The notes beneath the pieces are model-generated. The model had not been told where the DNA came from and searched no databases. It saw only the letters and a list, made by a program, of their open reading frames with translations. DNA of 64,000 nucleotides from Bacteroidia bacterium (GTDB taxonomy: Bacteria; Bacteroidota; Bacteroidia; JAIBAJ01), in NCBI GenBank assembly GCA_019695265.1, contig JAIBAJ010000003.1, forward strand, positions 1 to 64,000. The letters are read 5' to 3'. A program made the translations under genes and the position numbers. Positions 1 to 8,215 of this stretch are shown here, piece by piece (positions within the stretch are counted from its first letter, which is position 1; each line of letters begins with the position of its first letter).

Positions 1-484
1 AGAGGAAAATCAACAGAGCCACCCATTTATCCTCAAAAAATAAAAGCAGGGTTTTCCTGAAAATTTGGAGGCCTAACCCAACATACACCATCATACCATA
101 TGCTATGGAAGCTTGATAAGGGTAGGAAAGTCCGTCGGGAGGGTAACCTGAAAAATTGGCCCAAAGGTCAGCAATGAAAAAGAATGGGCTATACAGCATA
201 GCCATCCCAATGGAATACATGATTACGAACTTACCGTTTTGAAGATCGACAAGTTGGTAAAGGGAATCGGTGTTTTTATAGGTTTCAACCAGATGCTTTA
301 CCCAAGATAAGTCTGTAAAGAAAGGATCGTGGTAGATGAAATAAGCCGGCAGGTATAAATAATATCCAAAAACATCCCAGGTAATGGTTTTGTCTACCGG
401 GGTAAGCAATCGAGAAATTACTATACTCAGGAAACAAAATACAAGCGAACCAAAGGAAATAGATTTATACCAAGGTTGATTCAT
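1..484 (-). CDS. Polytopic membrane protein, 3' part cut off by window edge
   Basis: The reading frame is open from an ATG at 484 down to the window edge (161 codons) and begins MNQPWYKSISFGSLVFCFLS. It has a hydrophobic first segment, a loop with several aromatic residues (YYLYLPAYFIYHDPF) and further hydrophobic stretches (MYSIGMAMLYSPFFFIADLW, MMVYVGLGLQIF). This resembles the N-terminal part of large Bacteroidota membrane proteins related to GT39/GT83-type glycosyltransferases, but no catalytic motif is visible in the fragment, so the function is left open. It lies downstream of the di-heme oxidoreductase gene on the same strand, with a gap of about 40 nt, and may or may not be co-transcribed with it. 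Confidence 0.8.
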   Translation of the reverse strand, partial: MNQPWYKSISFGSLVFCFLSIVISRLLTPVDKTITWDVFGYYLYLPAYFIYHDPFFTDLSWVKHLVETYKNTDSLYQLVDLQNGKFVIMYSIGMAMLYSPFFFIADLWANFSGYPPDGLSYPYQASIAYGMMVYVGLGLQIFRKTLLLFFEDKWVALLIFL

Positions 485-526
485 TTAGCAAACGTAGTTT
501 AAAACGAATCAGTTGATATTAAAAAT

Positions 527-1906
527 TTAAATTGATTTTAAAAATGCAATTAATGCTTCCCTGTCGGCCTGGCTAAGTTTCTTAACATATTCTCTTGATT
601 TTTCCCCTTCGCCTCCGTGCCAAAGGATAGCTTCGAGGAGATTTCGGGCTCTACCATCATGCAAATAATTGCTATGACCATTTACTAATTCGGTAAGACC
701 AATTCCCCATAGCGGAGAGGTTCGCCATTCTTGTCCATTTGCGAGGAATTCAGGACGGTTATCGGCCAATTCAGGACCCATATCATGCAAAAGCAAATCG
801 GTATATGGGAAAATAATTTGGTTACTGGCTTCAGGAAAAGCGATGTTGGTACCTGTTCTTACCATTGGGGTATGGCAACCTGAGCAGTTTGCTTCTTTGA
901 ATAACTGTTTACCCTTTTTTACTTTTGGGTCGTCGGTGTTACGACGCGCAGGTACCGCTAGTGTTTGGGTGTAAAAAGTGGTGGCAAATAAAATGCTATC
1001 TGCTAATTCGTAATCATCGAATAATCCATCGAATTGAGTTTGTCCGAAACTACTTTCGGTTGGAAAAACAAAGGAAGTGATTCCCATATCCTCGTTGTAG
1101 GCGCCTGCTGTTTGTTGAAGCACACTGGGATTTCCGGCTTTCCAACCAAATCGTCCGATGGTTTTTTTACCATGAACTGCATCCCAAACCATGTTAGGTC
1201 GTCCGGAAATGCCATCACCATTTGCATCAAATTCATCGCTTAGACCAAGGATTGTCATTTCATCAATGGCTTCGAGCAAGCCCATTCCAAAAACCGGAGG
1301 GGCAACTCGTCCACTGAGCAAATGTCCGGAAGGAAGGGGAATGTATGGATTTTCGAGTGAAATAGTTGGTTTTCGGAGAGTGTAAGAGGTGCCATCAGAA
1401 AAATTTCCTTGGGTGTTGGTATAGGTAATTACCACATCAGCCTCGGCAGGTTTTCCAAAAACGCCCCGTTGTTGTAGTTGTCCTCCAAATCCGGGAGCAG
1501 GGTTTGGTCCACCGTGTGGGTTTTCGCCGGGAATACTAATTCGCACCAACATAGAACTTAGAAGTTCGGATGGATTTAGAGGGGGGCGTCCTCTACCATC
1601 TGCAATATGGCAGCTTGCGCAGGACACATTGTTGAAAATGGGTCCTAACCCGGAATGGATGGGAGCCGGAGCCGTAACGAAGGTTGCCTCAAATGAGATG
1701 TCGCCAACACCATGGTTAAAATTGCCTCTATCGGAGAGATTGGGAAAAGGATGGGAATACGCACCTGAGCCGGCATCAAAAACAGTTTGAGACCCGCCGG
1801 ATAAGCGTTCATCCAGATCTTCTTCTTGAAGTGCTTCCGGTTTAGAGCAGGAAGTGGCACTTAAAAGTAAAAGGAAAAAAGCCGAATAGAAGAAAGGTTT
1901 GAACAT
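527..1906 (-). CDS. Di-heme oxidoreductase (DHOR/DUF1111) lipoprotein
   Basis: This is a 459-residue exported c-type cytochrome-like protein. The start MFKPFF at 1906 is preferred over an ATG at 1924 because it gives a clean signal peptide and lies 4 nt after the upstream stop. The lipobox (SATSC, Cys20) predicts a lipoprotein. Two heme c motifs are present: CASCH (about residues 96-100) and CSGCH (about 341-345), followed by a GIGLTELVNGHSNYLHDGRARN segment typical of the DUF1111 'thiol oxidoreductase' family, whose peroxidase-like C-terminal domain carries the second heme. It is the last gene of the porin-Rieske-imelysin-DHOR group. Proteobacterial iron-regulated operons also pair imelysin with DUF1111 proteins, so a role in periplasmic iron redox handling is inferred rather than shown. 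Confidence 0.88.
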   Translation of the reverse strand: MFKPFFYSAFFLLLLSATSCSKPEALQEEDLDERLSGGSQTVFDAGSGAYSHPFPNLSDRGNFNHGVGDISFEATFVTAPAPIHSGLGPIFNNVSCASCHIADGRGRPPLNPSELLSSMLVRISIPGENPHGGPNPAPGFGGQLQQRGVFGKPAEADVVITYTNTQGNFSDGTSYTLRKPTISLENPYIPLPSGHLLSGRVAPPVFGMGLLEAIDEMTILGLSDEFDANGDGISGRPNMVWDAVHGKKTIGRFGWKAGNPSVLQQTAGAYNEDMGITSFVFPTESSFGQTQFDGLFDDYELADSILFATTFYTQTLAVPARRNTDDPKVKKGKQLFKEANCSGCHTPMVRTGTNIAFPEASNQIIFPYTDLLLHDMGPELADNRPEFLANGQEWRTSPLWGIGLTELVNGHSNYLHDGRARNLLEAILWHGGEGEKSREYVKKLSQADREALIAFLKSI

Positions 1907-1910
1907 GGAA

Positions 1911-2975
1911 TTAATCGGTAACACGTTGTTGAATTAATGGTGTTAACTTTTCAAGAGATTCATTTAGATTTCGGATGGCCGTTTGGGCATTGGCAACTTG
2001 TTGTGGTTGTGTTAAAATAGCCTCACCAAACGGTACTGTAATATTTTGCAATGCAGCAATTGCAGCAGCAATTTTTTGGGTAATTTCTGCATCCAGACTA
2101 AGGTTGTAATTTTTTACGAAGTCCTGAATACCTTTTCCATCTGAGGCATATTTTCCAACATACATGTTTTCGATACTTCGCATATTATTGGTAAAATCGG
2201 CAATGGAATTACCACTGAATGGGCTTTCTTCTAATGAAGGGTCTTGTGCAAAAAAGGGCTCTTCAATTTTTCCGTCAGCAACTTCTTCACAAATGCCTTG
2301 CATGGCAGAAACCACCTCCAACATGGCATCTTTTCTGGTTGAATATGCTGAACTTCCATTACCGGCTTTTTCGAATTCATGGCGAAATGAATTGGAGTTG
2401 TTGATATCCCAGCGGCTGCTAAGGTGTGAAGTACGATCCCGGATATATGCACCAAGGGCTACCATGTATTCCATTTCCTTTTCCGTTAATTCAGAAGCTA
2501 GTTTGTTTCCATTTTGTCCCCAAAGAATATACTCTAATGGATGGAAACCACGTAAAGCATCCTGGGTTAATCCGGCAAGGTATTGAGGGGTAATGGTAGT
2601 TGAGGAAGCCAATAGGGAATCTAATTCCAGGAAATTAACCGGCCAGGTATCAATACCGGGGTCAATATCTTCGGAAGAAACAGGACCAAATAGAAATCCT
2701 TCCGATTGTTCCCATGCACTTCGTGTTTCTTTCCAAAGCTGACGAGCGTTTTCTAAGTTAGAAGTTGTTGGATTTGCTTTTAAAGTTTCCAGGGAAAGTT
2801 CCAATTGATAAGCTTTTGAAGCTAAATCATCATAGGTAGCAACAATGACGTTGCTCGACAAACTAGTAATGATTTCGGAAGTTGGAGTTAGGTTGTTTGT
2901 TTCATCACCCTTGTTGCAACCGGCAAATAATAAGCCGGTTGCCAGGGTTAATAGGGAGAGGTCCGCGTTTTTCAT
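1911..2975 (-). CDS. Imelysin family (peptidase M75) lipoprotein
   Basis: The product has 354 residues, with a short lipoprotein signal (Cys20 in FAGCNKG). The core is helical and carries the GxHxxE imelysin motif as GFHPLEY at residues 143-149, followed by ILWG. The second half has a paired helical layout as in bacterial imelysin (ICMP/IrpA/EfeO-M75) proteins. Those proteins are iron-regulated and linked to iron uptake, although true peptidase activity is doubtful for the family. It sits between the Rieske and DHOR genes with gaps of 12 and 4 nt, so co-transcription is very likely. The probable role is binding or delivery of iron or another metal at the outer membrane or periplasmic face. 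Confidence 0.9.
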   Translation of the reverse strand: MKNADLSLLTLATGLLFAGCNKGDETNNLTPTSEIITSLSSNVIVATYDDLASKAYQLELSLETLKANPTTSNLENARQLWKETRSAWEQSEGFLFGPVSSEDIDPGIDTWPVNFLELDSLLASSTTITPQYLAGLTQDALRGFHPLEYILWGQNGNKLASELTEKEMEYMVALGAYIRDRTSHLSSRWDINNSNSFRHEFEKAGNGSSAYSTRKDAMLEVVSAMQGICEEVADGKIEEPFFAQDPSLEESPFSGNSIADFTNNMRSIENMYVGKYASDGKGIQDFVKNYNLSLDAEITQKIAAAIAALQNITVPFGEAILTQPQQVANAQTAIRNLNESLEKLTPLIQQRVTD

Positions 2976-2987
2976 AGGGTTTGAGGT

Positions 2988-3413
2988 TTATTGGATTTGA
3001 ATTAAAACTTGATCGTTTTCTAGTTTTGCAGGATATATTTTTAGGTTAGTGGAGGCCGGTTCCTTCATTACTTTTCCGTCCATGTCAAATTGACTTCCGT
3101 GGGAATTGCAATAAATGCTGGTAGAAGAAGCCACCAAGGGATTGTCGTAATGCGTACATTTCATATAAATGGCTTTAAATTCGTTACCCGGTTTTTTCAA
3201 TAAAAGGATATCGTACTCCAAGCGTTTGTCTCTTACATTAATTCGGTCGCTACCTTCAGTAAAGGAGAGTAGAGGAACTGCAATAACGCCGGGTGTAGTG
3301 GAAGTGGAGGTAAAGGTGGCAGAAGATTTACAGGAATTTAGCAAGCTGCTTACAATTCCCGGAACAATGCACCAGGCGGCAGTTTGGGTAACAAATTTTC
3401 GACGATTCAGCAT
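2988..3413 (-). CDS. Small exported Rieske [2Fe-2S] protein
   Basis: The product has 141 residues. The N-terminus MLNRRKFVTQTAAW resembles a Tat signal, with an RRKF pair before a hydrophobic stretch, and a possible lipobox Cys follows (LNSCKS). The Rieske cluster ligands are present: CTH at 86-88 and CNSH at 102-105, followed by GSQFDMDG. This is the minimal C-x-H...C-x-x-H arrangement. Tat export fits a protein that folds around an Fe-S cluster in the cytoplasm. It lies in an operon between a porin-like gene and the imelysin gene, so it could pass electrons to the di-heme protein encoded two genes downstream. That electron path is inference. Confidence 0.88.
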   Translation of the reverse strand: MLNRRKFVTQTAAWCIVPGIVSSLLNSCKSSATFTSTSTTPGVIAVPLLSFTEGSDRINVRDKRLEYDILLLKKPGNEFKAIYMKCTHYDNPLVASSTSIYCNSHGSQFDMDGKVMKEPASTNLKIYPAKLENDQVLIQIQ

Positions 3414-3419
3414 GATAAT

Positions 3420-4655
3420 TTAAAATGAATATCCCATACCTAAATTTACGAAGCCATTGCTGGTATAATAAGCAGGTGCAGTAGGGTAGGGGTTAATCAG
3501 TAAGGATTTATTGGGTTCTCCTGTAATTCTATGTGTGTAATCCAATTTTAAAATGACACCTTTTACAGGAGAATAATTGATTCCACCAATCAGATAGGCC
3601 TGGTTATATTGTCCATCGCCAATTCCGTTGCTTGACATTTGGGCATTCAAATCAAGTTTTTCATACCTGCCAAAAATGGTCAAAGCTCGTTCGGGTTTGT
3701 TAAAGATATGCATAAGGTTATAGCCTACTTCCACATAAGCACCATACATAAGTTTGGCGGTATTATTCGCATAGGCACGGTTTATTTCAAATGCTTTGGG
3801 GATGGAAACCAGGGTTCCTAAGGCTCTTGCATAAAACCATTTCCCTAAATATTGCACATTGGCTTCACCTACGGCCACAGGAGTGCCAAAAACTCCCCGG
3901 TCGAGCATTAAACTATCCGACTGTCTTTTGGTGAGTCCTGCTGAACCTCCGTAGTAACCGGAAACTTGAATACGCCAGTTTTTGATGTATTGCAAAACTG
4001 CTCCTGTAATGGCTATATTGGTTGAGCTAGCATTTTGACCATTAAATCGTCCTTCCCGGATACCCGTTCCATGCTCGAATCCTTGTGAACTTAAGCCATT
4101 TACCAGACCTAGGGAAAAGTTGAAACCAGGCATAGATCGTGGACTTCCATAGAAACCGATTCCTAATTCTCTCCAGGTTGCAGGAATTACATAGGTTTCA
4201 ACAAATGGTCGGCGGTTGGTACTAAAGGTGGTAGGTAAGTGGTTTTCGTTAATGATACCGATACGAGGAATAAACAAACCGGCAGTAAAATAGTATTCCG
4301 GATTTAGGTTCATTTTTAGGAAACACTGCTCTATACTGAATTCTCCGGCTGGCCTTCCATTTTCAACCCTTGCATCTTCCAATTCCCATTCAGAAAAGAA
4401 GGTAATCTTGTTATTGAACTTATGTCCTAAAAATAGAATTACCCGTTCTAAGTTTGCTGTCCCTTTTCCAAGTTTTAAGTCATAAGAGGCATGTGCTTGT
4501 CCATAACTTGATACAAATGTTTTATTGGCTGATCGAGTTAATCCGGCATTAAGACTATCTTCATAGGTGATGATTTGGGCATTACCGGAAAGCGAGAAAA
4601 GGGCAATAATGGCTAAGGCTGGAAGTAAACGTTGGGTAAAGAAGTTCATTGACAT
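3420..4655 (-). CDS. Porin-like outer-membrane beta-barrel protein
   Basis: The product has 411 residues with a Sec signal peptide ending near SLSGNAQ. The mature part alternates short polar turns with amphipathic aromatic strands (for example WFYARALGTL, YVEVGYNLMHIF, VILKLDYTHRI) and ends in a strand with terminal Phe (NLGMGYSF), as expected of outer-membrane barrels. The 'FFSEWELEDARV' and 'PFVETYVIPATWRELGIGFYG' stretches are like those of phosphate-selective/OprO-like porins of Bacteroidota, but substrate cannot be deduced. It is the first gene of the group with the Rieske, imelysin and DHOR genes, and a palindromic operator-like site lies 27 nt upstream. A second ATG (4649) is an equally possible start. 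Confidence 0.8.
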   Translation of the reverse strand: MSMNFFTQRLLPALAIIALFSLSGNAQIITYEDSLNAGLTRSANKTFVSSYGQAHASYDLKLGKGTANLERVILFLGHKFNNKITFFSEWELEDARVENGRPAGEFSIEQCFLKMNLNPEYYFTAGLFIPRIGIINENHLPTTFSTNRRPFVETYVIPATWRELGIGFYGSPRSMPGFNFSLGLVNGLSSQGFEHGTGIREGRFNGQNASSTNIAITGAVLQYIKNWRIQVSGYYGGSAGLTKRQSDSLMLDRGVFGTPVAVGEANVQYLGKWFYARALGTLVSIPKAFEINRAYANNTAKLMYGAYVEVGYNLMHIFNKPERALTIFGRYEKLDLNAQMSSNGIGDGQYNQAYLIGGINYSPVKGVILKLDYTHRITGEPNKSLLINPYPTAPAYYTSNGFVNLGMGYSF

Positions 4656-4681
4656 ACAATTTTCGGCTGCAAAGAAAGTGC

Positions 4682-4704
4682 TTATTTAGAATTAATTTAA
4701 ATAA
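4682..4704. promoter_or_regulatory. Candidate Fur-like palindromic operator
   Basis: The site has arms TTATTTA and TAAATAA separated by 9 nt. It is an interrupted palindrome 27 nt upstream of the porin start and is extended by flanking GC to give GCTTATTT...AAATAAGC-like symmetry on one side. AT-rich 19-23 bp palindromes of this type are typical Fur boxes, and the operon behind it looks iron-linked. Assignment to Fur is inference. Confidence 0.4.
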
Positions 4705-5137
4705 AAATAAGCAATACCAACTTTGAGGTAGGATACCAGGAGGATGCTTGGATATTCAGAAACCAAAGACTCTATAAAAAATGGCCGGGAAAGATGGAAT
4801 TACGCATATTTAGTTGGTTTCATAAAGGGGAGATAAGGCAGGTAAAAAACCTGAAATTGGGCAATTAATCTTCGAAATTATTAGCCAAAACAGAATTTGG
4901 ATTGGTAAAACTGCTTGAAAGGAGCTTTTAGTGAAACTCATAATTTTCCTTTTCGATGGTTGGGGTATAGGTTATAAATAAAGCATTGTCATTATTTCTT
5001 GCTTCTGATCCCCGGCTTTTTTTGCTTGTTTTCAAATCCAACAAGAAGTTAGCAGATGTATAAAATTTCCCTCTTTGCAGAATAATGATAGATACGTTGA
5101 ACCTTTGGGGGACGAATGAAAGTTATAGGTAGCGCAT
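4705..5137. other. Intergenic stretch without a recognisable gene
   Basis: The stretch is AT-rich. No reading frame with coding character, tRNA or clear terminator was seen between the porin promoter region and repeat copy A. It lies between the 5' end of the porin operon and the 3' end of recJ. Confidence 0.6.
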
Positions 5138-5280
5138 CGGGCAACGATAGAGGCAAGTAGCCCACAGGACACCTACGGCGATAGCCTAGGTGGACGAGGA
5201 CTACAGCCGATAGCGTGACCCGAACGCCCATGCAGGTTGTTTGGAATTTTGCAAAAGATTTTTGGGCGGAGGGGGCCCGC
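5138..5280 (+). repeat. Interspersed hairpin repeat, family 1, copy A
   Basis: The copy runs from CGGGCAACGATAGAGGCAAG to GGGCGGAGGGGGCCCGC. It has the conserved blocks AAGTAGCCCACAGGA and GACGAGGACTACAGCCGATA. The central hairpin is CACCTA (5170-5175) paired with TAGGTG (5187-5192) around GGC-GATA-GCC. A long-range pairing CGCCC...GGGCG closes the 3' half. It lies 3' of recJ. Confidence 0.85.
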
Positions 5281-5364
5281 ATACCAGTAATTTTAAAAAG
5301 AAATAGTCAATTCGTACGGGATGACTTTTTCAACTTGTAGTAAGATTGCTTGTTATTCGACTCT

Positions 5365-7065
5365 CTATACATATTGGATATCCTTGATATTCAGTTGAAT
5401 ACTCACTTGCCCGTTGTATTCATTTTCTTCAATACAGAAGGCGATATCGAAGGGTTTACCGGTCTGGATTTGAGGTAAATGCTCCCAACCTTTAAAAAAG
5501 ATACAAGGAAAAACCAATTCCGGATTTTGAGAACTTTGAATGGCCAATTTAAGGTGAGTTTCACCCACAATTCTGGCATGACCGGTATCTAAAACGGACC
5601 TGGTAACAAAAACCGGTTGCATATTTCCCGGGCCAAAAGGGCCAATTTGGGTTAAAATTCGAAATAATTTGGGCGTAATTTCTTCCAATTGAATATCCAA
5701 ATCAATTTCCTGGCTAGGAATAAGCATTTCATCAGTTATGGAAGACCTTACCACCGATTCAAATTTGCTTCGGAAGGCATCGATGTTTTCAATTTTAAGG
5801 GTTAAACCAGCAGCATATTTATGTCCTCCAAATTGTTCGAGTAAGTCACTGCATGCCTGAATAGCTTCATGAACATCAAAATCTTTGACACTTCGAGCCG
5901 ATCCGGTTGCCTTTCCGTTGGATTCGGTAAGAACAATGGTAGGTCGGTAGTATTTTTCAATCAGCCTGGAAGCTACAATTCCAACAACGCCTTTATGCCA
6001 ATTTTCAGAATACACCACTGTGCTTTTTGAATTCAGAAGAGATTCATCGGTTCTAATTAATTCCAAAGCTTCTTGAGTAATGATGCTATCTAAACTTTTA
6101 CGTTCAATATTATTGTAATGAATAACCTGATTGAATGATTCAGCCGATAATTCATTGGGTGAGATTAAAAGTTTTACTGCATTACTGCCATGTTCAATTC
6201 TTCCGGCGGCATTAATCCTCGGGGCAAGGATGAAAACAACATCGGAAATGGTCAGTTTCTTTTTTATTTTGTTGAATTGTAAAATCGTACGTATTCCTAC
6301 TCCGGGATTGGTATTTATTTTTTCTAAACCAAAATAGGCAAGTATTCTGTTTTCGCCTACAATAGGCACGATATCGGCTCCAATACTTACAGCAACAAGA
6401 TCTAGATATTCATAAACTTCCGACAAGGGCAAATGAAGTCTTGTGCACAAAGCCTGGCAAATTTTAAAACCTATTCCACACCCGCAAAGTTCTTTAAAAG
6501 GGTAAGGGCAATCGGATTGTTTAGGGTCTAGAACAGCAATAGCATCCGGAATCTGTGATCCGGGTAGGTGGTGGTCGGCAATAATGAAATCTATGCCTTT
6601 ACTTTTGGCGTATTCTACCTTATCAATTGAACGGATACCACAATCCAATGCGATAATTAAATTGACTTGGTGTTCTTCTGCAACGTCAATTCCTTTAAAA
6701 GAAATACCATACCCTTCTGAATACCTGTCAGGGATATAATACTCAATTTTGGATGTTTGTTTGGAGAGAAATTGATAAACTAGGGAAACTGCGGTTGTAC
6801 CATCTACATCGTAATCTCCATAAATCATAATACGTTGACCTAACTCAAGTGCTTTAATGATTCGATCAACGGCATTTTCCATTCCCTTCATTAAAAAAGG
6901 AGAATGAAGTTGGTCCAGGTTGGGTCGGAAAAACTCTCTGGCCTGGTCAAAATCTGAAATACCCCGTTGCAAAAGCAAGGTTGCCGTAATTCTGTCCACA
7001 CCTAAGCTGTTTCTCAAGGAATCAATTGCCTGAGGCTCAGGATGGAACTTATAAATCCATCTCAT
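5365..7065 (-). CDS. recJ: Single-stranded-DNA-specific exonuclease RecJ
   Basis: This is a 566-residue 5'-3' ssDNA exonuclease of recombination and mismatch repair. The DHH phosphoesterase motifs are intact: IYGDYDVDGTTA (Asp84, Asp86, Asp88), LDCGI, and ADHHLPG (DHH at 164-166). The DHHA1 domain follows, with GSARSVKDFDVHEAI and the FGGHKYAAGLTL motif, and a C-terminal OB-fold region contains GPFGPGNMQPVF. Length is normal for the family. It follows the transketolase subunit gene by 10 nt on the same strand, so the two probably share a transcript, a pairing that seems to be a matter of convenience rather than shared function. Repeat copy A lies about 85 nt past the stop codon. Confidence 0.97.
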   Translation of the reverse strand: MRWIYKFHPEPQAIDSLRNSLGVDRITATLLLQRGISDFDQAREFFRPNLDQLHSPFLMKGMENAVDRIIKALELGQRIMIYGDYDVDGTTAVSLVYQFLSKQTSKIEYYIPDRYSEGYGISFKGIDVAEEHQVNLIIALDCGIRSIDKVEYAKSKGIDFIIADHHLPGSQIPDAIAVLDPKQSDCPYPFKELCGCGIGFKICQALCTRLHLPLSEVYEYLDLVAVSIGADIVPIVGENRILAYFGLEKINTNPGVGIRTILQFNKIKKKLTISDVVFILAPRINAAGRIEHGSNAVKLLISPNELSAESFNQVIHYNNIERKSLDSIITQEALELIRTDESLLNSKSTVVYSENWHKGVVGIVASRLIEKYYRPTIVLTESNGKATGSARSVKDFDVHEAIQACSDLLEQFGGHKYAAGLTLKIENIDAFRSKFESVVRSSITDEMLIPSQEIDLDIQLEEITPKLFRILTQIGPFGPGNMQPVFVTRSVLDTGHARIVGETHLKLAIQSSQNPELVFPCIFFKGWEHLPQIQTGKPFDIAFCIEENEYNGQVSIQLNIKDIQYV

Positions 7066-7075
7066 GGTTTAAAAA

Positions 7076-7921
7076 TTAATAATCCTGTAAGGTTTCCTCC
7101 AGTTGAGATAAGGCTGCTTCCAATTGAGAATCGTTGGGTGCAACACCGTGCCATTTGTGACTTCCCATCATAAAATCCACGCCTTGTCCCATCTCAGTTT
7201 TCATCAAAATCAAAATTGGTTTGCCTTTTCCCGTCAATGATTTAGCCAATTGGAGGGTACTTAAAACATCCTCCATTTTATTACCATTCATATCCAATAC
7301 ATCCCAACCAAATGCCTCAAATTTGGCCTTTAAATTTCCCATTGGTAAAACCTTGTCGGTATCACCATCAATTTGCCTTCCATTAACATCAATGGTAGCA
7401 ATAAGGTTATCAACTTTCTTGGCTGCAGCGTACATAGCAGCTTCCCAAACCTGACCTTCCTGAATTTCACCATCCCCACAAAGTACATATACTAATTTGT
7501 TGTCTTGATTTAATTTTTTTGCACTGGCGGCACCACAGGCAACAGATAAACCTTGTCCGAGAGAACCACTTGCGATTCGAACACCCGGTAAATGCTCATG
7601 GGTTGTAGGATGACCTTGCAACCGGGTATTCAGTTTTCTAAAAGTAGCAAGTTCGCTCACGGGGAAGTAACCGCTTCTTGCCAAAACACTGTACCAAACC
7701 GGTGAAATATGGCCATTAGAAAGAAAGAATACATCTTGATCTTTTCCATTCATATCAAAATCCTTTGGATTATGGTTCATCACTTCAAAATACAGAGCGA
7801 CTAAAAAATCTGTACAACCGAGAGAACCGCCCGGGTGACCGGAATTTACAGCATGAACCATTCGTAAGATGTCGCGACGGACTTGAGAACTGATTTTTGT
7901 AAGTTTTTCTATATCGGCCAT
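7076..7921 (-). CDS. Transketolase, N-terminal (ThDP-binding) subunit
   Basis: The product has 281 residues and covers only the N-terminal thiamine-diphosphate domain of transketolase. It carries the substrate-site segment NSGHPGGSLG (His and Gly ligands), GSLGQGLSVACGAA, and the ThDP/Mg motif GDGEIQEGQVWEA...ATIDVNGRQIDG. Bacteroidota and other bacteria often encode transketolase as two polypeptides. The C-terminal (pyrimidine/transketolase-C) partner is not in this window, so the enzyme must be completed by a gene elsewhere. A good promoter precedes it (7938-7964). It is followed by recJ 10 nt downstream. Confidence 0.95.
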   Translation of the reverse strand: MADIEKLTKISSQVRRDILRMVHAVNSGHPGGSLGCTDFLVALYFEVMNHNPKDFDMNGKDQDVFFLSNGHISPVWYSVLARSGYFPVSELATFRKLNTRLQGHPTTHEHLPGVRIASGSLGQGLSVACGAASAKKLNQDNKLVYVLCGDGEIQEGQVWEAAMYAAAKKVDNLIATIDVNGRQIDGDTDKVLPMGNLKAKFEAFGWDVLDMNGNKMEDVLSTLQLAKSLTGKGKPILILMKTEMGQGVDFMMGSHKWHGVAPNDSQLEAALSQLEETLQDY

Positions 7922-7937
7922 GGAGGGTTATTTTTTG

Positions 7938-7964
7938 CAAAGATATTTTAGGCGAAAATGTCAA
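7938..7964 (-). promoter_or_regulatory. Promoter of transketolase-recJ
   Basis: On the minus strand there is a TTTG at the -33 side, a 16-nt spacer, then TATCTTTG (7938-7945), an exact match to the Bacteroidota -7 box TAnnTTTG. It lies 16 nt upstream of the transketolase ATG. Confidence 0.55.
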
Positions 7965-8215
7965 ACCAGTTGACTTTTGGAAAGTTATTAAGATAGTTTG
8001 AGCAAGGGAAATTGAAAAATTACCTGAATTCTTAAAATAGCTAAAGGGAAAAGAGAAGTTGCAATTATTCTAACTTTCCATCTTACTAAGTAAAAACCCC
8101 TGGATTCGAAAATTCTGCAAATACAATTTCTTTATTAGGAATTAATTACCTCATTTGCATTTTTATAAGCTTGAGTAAAAAGATTAAATGGCAATATACA
8201 AGTTCCGTTATAGTC
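7965..8215. other. Intergenic stretch, nothing recognised
   Basis: The stretch is AT-rich and lies between the transketolase promoter and the 3' end of the PI-PLC-like gene. No frame, tRNA, repeat copy or clear terminator was seen. Confidence 0.6.

Noticed and set aside
2164-2586. 140-codon plus-strand frame opposite the imelysin gene
   Set aside because: It is antisense to a well-supported gene, with no start site or family support.
5049-5282. 77-codon minus-strand frame across repeat copy A
   Set aside because: It is a translation of the repeat element; other copies have no matching open frame and the product is not protein-like.
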